The notes below the pieces were generated by a model that had not been told where the DNA came from, did not search any database, and saw only the letters and a program-made list of their open reading frames with translations. A DNA stretch of 64,000 nucleotides from NCBI GenBank assembly GCA_038329965.1, contig JBBQNN010000010.1, forward strand, positions 1 to 64,000, given 5' to 3'. This DNA is from QHCA01 sp003244095 (GTDB lineage Bacteria; Actinomycetota; Actinomycetes; Mycobacteriales; QHCA01). The translations under genes were made by a program, and so were the position numbers. This document shows positions 59,648 to 64,000 of this stretch, piece by piece. Numbering within the stretch: the stretch's first letter is position 1; every line of letters begins with the position of its first letter.

Positions 59648-60496
59648 CTACGGCTCGCGGATCGTGCCGCTGGCCACCGGCGCGACCCGGCCCGCGACGG
59701 TCGCGAGCACCGGCCGGCCGCCTTCGGCCGTGACCGTGCAGGCCAGTGTCGAGGGCCGCAGCATCTCCACTCCCTGCCGGACGGTGTAACCGTGGGTGCC
59801 CTCCGGTCCGAGCAGCCCGCCGACCACCAGCCACAGGCCGTAGCCCAGGGCCGCGGAGCCGGTGGCCGGGTCCTCGAGCACCCCGACCTCGCCGGCGAAG
59901 ACCCGCGCCCGGGCCGTCCCGGTGTTGCTGTCCCATGCCGAGACGCTCAGGCCGGAGTCGAGCCCCAGCGGGAGCAGCCGGGCCAGATCCGGGACGGTGC
60001 GGGACAGCGCGTCGGGATGCACGGACAGGTACGCGAAGGAGATGCCGCAGCCGGCCTTGCGCGGTGCCGGCCCGGCGTAGTCGGCCGGCGACAGGCCGAC
60101 GGCGCCCAGGAGGTCCGCCGGGTCGAGCTCGTCACCGACCTGCGGCTGCCCACCGGTGAGGGTGACCAACTCGGGGCCGACGTGCACCGGCAGCAGCCCG
60201 GCGCCGCACTCCTGGACCACGGCTCCGGCGGGGATGCGCCCCAGGCGGGCCAGCGTGTGGGCGGCGCCGACGCTGGGGTGACCGGCGAAGGGCAGCTCGG
60301 TCTCCGGGGTGAAGATCCGCAGCCGGTAGTCGGCCGTGTCGCTGGCCATCGGGAAGACGGTCTCGGACAGGTGGAACTCCCGGGCCAGCGCCTGCATCTG
60401 CCGTGTCGTCAACGCGCCGCCGTCGAGCACCACGGCGAGCGGGTTGCCCTCGAACGGCCGGTCGGTGAACACGTCGACGATCTCGTAGCGCAGCAC
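59648..60496 (-). CDS. PhzF-family isomerase/epimerase-like protein
   Basis: 282 residues. Two-domain diaminopimelate-epimerase-like fold: FTDRPFEGNPLAVVLD, catalytic Glu45 in FHLSETVFP, ELPFAGHPSVGAAHTL, and DPATGSAALGYG in the second half. PhzF itself isomerises DHHA in phenazine synthesis, but most homologues act on unknown substrates and no phenazine genes are present. GTG start at 60494-60496; TAGGGT lies six bases upstream on the minus strand, so a leaderless transcript is predicted. Coupled to the EamA gene. Confidence 0.9.
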   Translation of the reverse strand: MLRYEIVDVFTDRPFEGNPLAVVLDGGALTTRQMQALAREFHLSETVFPMASDTADYRLRIFTPETELPFAGHPSVGAAHTLARLGRIPAGAVVQECGAGLLPVHVGPELVTLTGGQPQVGDELDPADLLGAVGLSPADYAGPAPRKAGCGISFAYLSVHPDALSRTVPDLARLLPLGLDSGLSVSAWDSNTGTARARVFAGEVGVLEDPATGSAALGYGLWLVVGGLLGPEGTHGYTVRQGVEMLRPSTLACTVTAEGGRPVLATVAGRVAPVASGTIREP

Positions 60497-60502
60497 CCCG
60501 CG

Positions 60503-60508
60503 ACCCTA
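60503..60508 (-). promoter_or_regulatory. -10 box for leaderless phzF-like gene
   Basis: Minus strand TAGGGT (60508-60503) followed by six bases and the GTG start. The match to TANNNT is exact. Confidence 0.5.
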
Positions 60509-60585
60509 CTTCGGCGGGGGACGGCGAGCCGGCTCCCCGGGCGTTGACGTACCTTTGGCCCCGGACCTTCGACCACGGGGACTGG

Positions 60586-61587
60586 ATGACTGACTACGAC
60601 GACAATTATCGAGGCGGCCCCACGTGGCCGCCCGGATCGGCATCCACAGGGGTCGCCGAGCCGACGACCCCCCCGGTCCGCCCGACTCCGGCATGGAGCG
60701 ATCCGCGGCGCTGGCTGCTGGTGGCCGTCCCGCTGGCGGTGCTGCTGCTGGTCGGCGGTTTCGTACTGTTCTGGCCGCACGCCAAGCCCGCCCCGTCGTC
60801 GCCGCCGCCGCCGCCGTCCGGGAAGCCCACCGTGCCGACCGGGGCGACGCTGTTCGGGCCGAGCATCGCCCGTCCGTCGGACCTGACCCGGTGGGGGTCC
60901 ACGGCGACCGATCCGCTGCCCGTGGCGCGGGTGTTCATCTCCGGGGCGCTGCCCGCCGCGTGGGGTGACGACCCGGTCCTGGCCTCGACCTCGGCCAGGA
61001 CGACCGTCGTGCTGTCGTTCAAGACGGGCACCCCGGAGGCCCTGGGCGCCTTCCTCAAGTCGCGACCGGCCGGCCAGAAGGTGTACGTCAGCTACTACCA
61101 CGAGCCGGAGGACCAGATCGCCAAGGGCACCTTCACGGCGGAGCAGTACCGCGCGACATGGCAGAGGTACTCCCCGGTCATCCGGGCGGCCGGAGGCATC
61201 CCGACGCTGATCCTCCAGCAGTACACGACGCAGGCGGCCTCAGGCCGCAACTGGCGCGACTACTACCCCGGCGACGCCGTAGACGTGGTTGCCTGGGACG
61301 CCTACAACCCGGCCCGCAAGACCAAGAAACCCGGTTACACCGACTACGAGAAGAAGATCATCCCGCGCATCGAGAAGATCGCGACCGCGATCGGCAAGCC
61401 GTGGGGGCTGGCGGAGTTCGGCTCACCCATCGTCGGCACGGACGCCGAGCGGGTCGCCTGGGCGAAGGCAGTGCGGCGATCCGTGGCCCAGCACGGTGCG
61501 CTGTGGGCCTGCTGGTGGGACGTCAAGAGTCCGGGCTTCGACGACACGGCGTCCTCACCCGTCCGGGCCGCCTGGCGCGCACCTTAG
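60586..61587 (+). CDS. Membrane-anchored glycosidase-like (GH26-like barrel) protein
   Basis: 333 residues. A short cytoplasmic N-terminus, one membrane anchor at about 44-64, a Pro/Ser linker, then a TIM-barrel-like extracytoplasmic domain. Possible catalytic pair: the Glu in YYHEPED (acid/base) and the Glu in GLAEFGSP (nucleophile), in the order used by GH26 mannanases and relatives. WDAYNPARK and ACWWDVK are typical of these folds. Substrate unknown. Start ATG at 60586 with GGGG upstream; an in-frame extension to 60544 is unnecessary. Confidence 0.82.
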   Translation: MTDYDDNYRGGPTWPPGSASTGVAEPTTPPVRPTPAWSDPRRWLLVAVPLAVLLLVGGFVLFWPHAKPAPSSPPPPPSGKPTVPTGATLFGPSIARPSDLTRWGSTATDPLPVARVFISGALPAAWGDDPVLASTSARTTVVLSFKTGTPEALGAFLKSRPAGQKVYVSYYHEPEDQIAKGTFTAEQYRATWQRYSPVIRAAGGIPTLILQQYTTQAASGRNWRDYYPGDAVDVVAWDAYNPARKTKKPGYTDYEKKIIPRIEKIATAIGKPWGLAEFGSPIVGTDAERVAWAKAVRRSVAQHGALWACWWDVKSPGFDDTASSPVRAAWRAP

Positions 61588-61602
61588 GCCGGCCGGCGCG
61601 GA

Positions 61603-61608
61603 TACCCT
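61603..61608 (+). promoter_or_regulatory. -10 box for a leaderless gene
   Basis: TACCCT followed by six bases and the GTG at 61615. Exact TANNNT match and the same spacing as the other leaderless candidates. Confidence 0.5.
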
Positions 61609-61614
61609 TCCCCG

Positions 61615-62130
61615 GTGGCACCGGCATCGAGCTACGGACACGCCCCGGCGATCATCGCCGAGGCGACCAAGAAGTCCGACCTGCTCTGGCTGGGCTCCGA
61701 CGACTGGTTGCCCACCGCGGCCTGGCACATCTGGCACGGCGACTCCGCGTGGGTCGTCACCGGCCCCGGTGAGCAGCCGCTGCCCAGCATCCGCGACCTG
61801 CCAACGGCGGCGGTGACGGTGCGCTCCAAGGACAACCTCAACCGGGTGGTGACGTGGGAGGCGCTGGTGTGGCGGATCGACCCCGGTACGGAGGAATGGG
61901 ACGAGGTCGTACCCCTGCTCCTGGCCAAGCGGCTGAACCTGCCCGACGGTGAGGGGGCCGCCGCCCGGTGGGCGGCACGGTGCACGGTCATCCGCCTGGA
62001 GCCGACCGGGCGGCTGCTGGAGGCGGGCAGCACGCTGCCGGCGGACTCCGGCGCCCTGCCGCCGCGCCGGACGCGGGCGACGACCTCGGTGCGGGTGCCG
62101 TTCACCCTCGGGCGCCGCCGTCGGATCTGA
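61615..62130 (+). CDS. Hypothetical protein
   Basis: 171 residues. Compact alpha-beta protein with many Trp residues (DLLWLGSDDWLPTAAWHIWHGDSAWVVTG); the first half recalls flavin/nucleotide split-barrel proteins, but I cannot name a family. The C-terminus is basic (RTRATTSVRVPFTLGRRRR). GTG start at 61615, six bases after TACCCT. Precedes the MgtE_N/CBS gene by 46 bp. Confidence 0.7.
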   Translation: MAPASSYGHAPAIIAEATKKSDLLWLGSDDWLPTAAWHIWHGDSAWVVTGPGEQPLPSIRDLPTAAVTVRSKDNLNRVVTWEALVWRIDPGTEEWDEVVPLLLAKRLNLPDGEGAAARWAARCTVIRLEPTGRLLEAGSTLPADSGALPPRRTRATTSVRVPFTLGRRRRI

Positions 62131-62176
62131 GGTCAGCACCCGGCGGCCACCCGGCGTCACGGTAGCCTGATCACTC

Positions 62177-63427
62177 GTGACGACCGCGACCCGGGTTTAC
62201 CTCGCGCGGCTCTCCGGCATCGCGGTGTTCGACCCCAACGGCGACCAGGTGGGCCGGGTGCGAGACGCCGTGGTCAACCTGCGCACCGACAGCCAGGCGC
62301 CGCGGGTGCTCGGCCTGGTCGTGGAGATCACGCACCGGCGCCGCATCTTCCTGCCGCTGGGCCGGGTGACCAGCGTCGACCCCGATGCGGTCGTGCTGGG
62401 CACCGCCAAGGTCAGCCTGCGCCGGTTCGAACAGCGCCCCGGCGAGGTGCTGGTCCTCGGCGGCCTGCTGGACCGCCACGTGACGCTGCGCGAGAGCGGG
62501 CAGCCGGCCATCGTCATCGACGCGGCCATGGAGCAGACCCGCGCCCGCGACTGGGTGCTGGGCAAGCTCGCGGTCCGCGAGTTGCTGCACCTCGGCCGGC
62601 TCGGCCGGCGCCGCGGCCAGGTGCACCAGCTCGACTGGGACCAGGTCGAGGGCCTGCACCTGCCCGAGGGTGAGCAGGGGGCGGCCAACCTGCTGGCGGC
62701 GTTCGCCAAGCTGCGGCCGGCGGACCTGGCCGGGGTGTTCAAGGACCTCTCCGCCAAGCGCCGGCACGAGGTGGCCCAGGCCCTCGACGACGACCGGCTG
62801 GCCGACGTGCTCGAAGAGCTGCCCGAGGAGGACCAGATCCAGATCCTGGCCAGCCTGACCGGCGAGCGCGCCGCCGACGTCCTCGAAGCGATGGACCCCG
62901 ACGATGCGGCGGACCTGCTGCACGAATTGCCGGCCGGTGAGCAGGAGCGGCTGCTGGAGCTCATGGAGCCCGCCGAGGCGGCGCCGGTGCGCCGCCTGCT
63001 GCGCTACTCCGAGGACACAGCGGGTGGCCTGATGACCTCCGAGCCGGTGATCCTCACGCCGGACTCCTCCGTCGCCGAGGCGCTGGCGCGGGTACGCGAC
63101 CCGCGGCTGACCCCGGCGCTCGCGGCCCAGGTCTACGTCTGCCGGCCGCCGATGGCCACGCCCACCGGCAAGTATCTCGGCATCGCCCACCTGCAGCGGT
63201 TGCTCCGCGAGCCGCCGTCCGCCCTGATCGGCGGGGTCGTCGACGACGACATCTCCCCCCTGGACCCCGAGACCAGCCTCCGCGACGTGGCGAGCTACCT
63301 GGCGACCTACAACCTCGTCGCCGTACCCGTGATCGACGACAACCGCCGCCTGGTCGGCGCGGTGACCGTGGACGACGTGCTCGACCACCTGCTCCCGGCG
63401 AACTGGCGGGAGGGCTCCCATGGCTGA
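62177..63427 (+). CDS. PRC-barrel, MgtE-N and CBS domain protein
   Basis: 416 residues. N-terminal PRC-barrel-like half (LSGIAVFDPNGDQVGRVRDAVV), then MgtE-N helical repeats (ALDDDRLADVLEELPEEDQIQILASLTGERAADVLEAMDPDDAADLLHELP) and two CBS domains (TSEPVILTPDSSVAEAL, DDDISPLDPETSLRDVA). It lacks the MgtE membrane channel, so it is not itself a transporter; it may regulate one or sense Mg/nucleotides. GTG start at 62177. Overlaps the DUF1003 gene by 8 bp. The pair matches Rv1232c-Rv1231c. Confidence 0.9.
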   Translation: MTTATRVYLARLSGIAVFDPNGDQVGRVRDAVVNLRTDSQAPRVLGLVVEITHRRRIFLPLGRVTSVDPDAVVLGTAKVSLRRFEQRPGEVLVLGGLLDRHVTLRESGQPAIVIDAAMEQTRARDWVLGKLAVRELLHLGRLGRRRGQVHQLDWDQVEGLHLPEGEQGAANLLAAFAKLRPADLAGVFKDLSAKRRHEVAQALDDDRLADVLEELPEEDQIQILASLTGERAADVLEAMDPDDAADLLHELPAGEQERLLELMEPAEAAPVRRLLRYSEDTAGGLMTSEPVILTPDSSVAEALARVRDPRLTPALAAQVYVCRPPMATPTGKYLGIAHLQRLLREPPSALIGGVVDDDISPLDPETSLRDVASYLATYNLVAVPVIDDNRRLVGAVTVDDVLDHLLPANWREGSHG

Positions 63428-63911
63428 CCGCGGGCGGATGCGCCTCGACCAGCCCAAGACCCCCCGGCGCGGTGTGCCACGACCCAGCTACTCGCCGGAG
63501 ACGTTCGGCCGGATCGCCGAGCGCTTCGCGCGCTTCCTCGGCACGTCGCGATTCCTCGTCTACATGACGATCTTCATCGTCATCTGGATCTCGTGGAACG
63601 CCCTGGCACCCAGGTCCGCGCGATTCGACCCGTACACGTTCACCTTCCTCACCCTGCTGCTCTCCCTGCAGGCCTCCTACGCCGCGCCGCTGATCCTGCT
63701 GGCGCAGAACCGCCAGGCCGACCGCGACCGCGTCTTCCTGGAGGAGGACCGGGTGCGCGCACTAGCGGCAAAGGCCGACATCGAGTACCTCGCCCGCGAG
63801 CTCGCCGCGATGCGGGTCGCGATCGGCGAGCTCGCCACCCGGGACTTCATCCGCTCCGAGATGGCCCGGCTCGGCGACGACGAACGCGAGCGTGATCCCG
63901 AACGCGGTTGA
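63420..63911 (+). CDS. DUF1003 membrane protein
   Basis: 163 residues. Two membrane segments (about 43-62 and 71-92) with the DUF1003 core: FLGTSRFLVYMTIFIVIWISWNALAP and FDPYTFTFLTLLLSLQASYAAPLILLAQNRQADRDR, then a charged C-terminal coiled coil. Function unknown; partner of the MgtE_N/CBS protein by overlap and synteny. A weak hairpin (TGAAG ... CTTCA) follows the stop at 63909-63924. Confidence 0.9.
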   Translation: MADRGRMRLDQPKTPRRGVPRPSYSPETFGRIAERFARFLGTSRFLVYMTIFIVIWISWNALAPRSARFDPYTFTFLTLLLSLQASYAAPLILLAQNRQADRDRVFLEEDRVRALAAKADIEYLARELAAMRVAIGELATRDFIRSEMARLGDDERERDPERG

Positions 63912-63963
63912 AGCCGCGACTTCACCCATTAAGCCTAAGGGCCAAGCTGTCGAGACTTCGACC

Positions 63964-64000
63964 ATGATCGCCGAACAGCAGACCCCGCGGAGACGACGGC
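63964..64000 (+). CDS. Possible start of the next gene, cut by window edge
   Basis: ATG at 63964 opens a frame (MIAEQQTPRRRR) that reaches the edge. TTGAAG and AAGCCT, 17 bases apart at 63908-63936, could be its promoter. Too short to assign. Confidence 0.25.
   Translation, partial: MIAEQQTPRRRR

Noticed and set aside
59648..60496. Phenazine biosynthesis
   Set aside because: Only a PhzF-family gene is present, and the family is broad; no other phz genes nearby.

Overview
The window is chromosomal DNA of a very high-G+C actinobacterium. Signs of this are third-codon G/C bias, many GTG starts, GTGA/ATGA gene overlaps, AdnAB instead of RecBCD, TldDE, the XRE(DUF5753)-DUF397 pair, DUF3107, DUF3152 and CsbD. 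The order adnB-adnA-atl-moeZ-DUF3152 ... TetR-DUF3107 ... ferritin-like-DEAD helicase matches, from memory, the Rv3201c-Rv3211 block of Mycobacterium tuberculosis. The XRE/DUF397 and PH-domain families point to a Micromonosporales-like or related spore-former lineage, but I cannot name a genus.

Layout. 1-8.5 kb: adnB (cut by the left edge), adnA, an alkyltransferase-like DNA repair gene, moeZ and a secreted DUF3152 protease, all on the minus strand. 8.6-13.5 kb: CsbD stress protein, two hydrolases, then divergent Ku and a stand-alone LigD-type ligase (minimal NHEJ). 13.5-20.7 kb: a divergent EF-Tu paralogue with a structured leader, a flavin disulfide reductase, TetR, DUF3107, GlsB-like and ferritin-like proteins, a DEAD-box helicase and a phosphoesterase; the last two appear to start at CTG. 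20.7-27.5 kb: lipoprotein-ATPase-ATPase-FtsX permease operon with a two-component system whose kinase and regulator genes are convergent and overlap. 27.5-34.2 kb: small enzymes and lon, the latter behind a SigR-like promoter overlapped by an HspR (HAIR) site. 34.2-36.9 kb: an atypical stretch with a broken PLP-lyase remnant and a secreted M1 peptidase. 36.9-39.6 kb: TetR and a DrrAB-type drug exporter with a clear operator and a REP-like hairpin. 39.6-45.1 kb: RecB-like nuclease, PHP phosphoesterase, PH-domain protein, a 52-residue membrane protein, TldD and TldE. 45.1-51.0 kb: one 1,959-residue protein joining a Ser/Thr kinase-like domain, an AAA ATPase, helical repeats, GAF, PAS, GGDEF and EAL domains. 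51.1-53.9 kb: an XRE/DUF397 regulatory module and a MazEF-type toxin-antitoxin pair. 54-64 kb: DUF6758, a MaoC/acyl-CoA dehydrogenase/CitE-like set fitting leucine or itaconate catabolism, EamA exporter, PhzF isomerase, a membrane-anchored glycosidase-like protein, and an MgtE_N/CBS protein with DUF1003.

Themes. Several genes serve genome integrity (AdnAB, ATL, Ku, ligase, RecB-like nuclease). Two promoters, for moeZ and lon, match the thiol-oxidative-stress sigma factor pattern GGGAAT-N17/18-GTT. Five or more genes carry a TANNNT-like box about six bases before the start codon, the signature of leaderless transcripts. The kinase/AAA/c-di-GMP protein is the best candidate for an undescribed signalling system. 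I saw no rRNA, tRNA, CRISPR array, insertion sequence or prophage.
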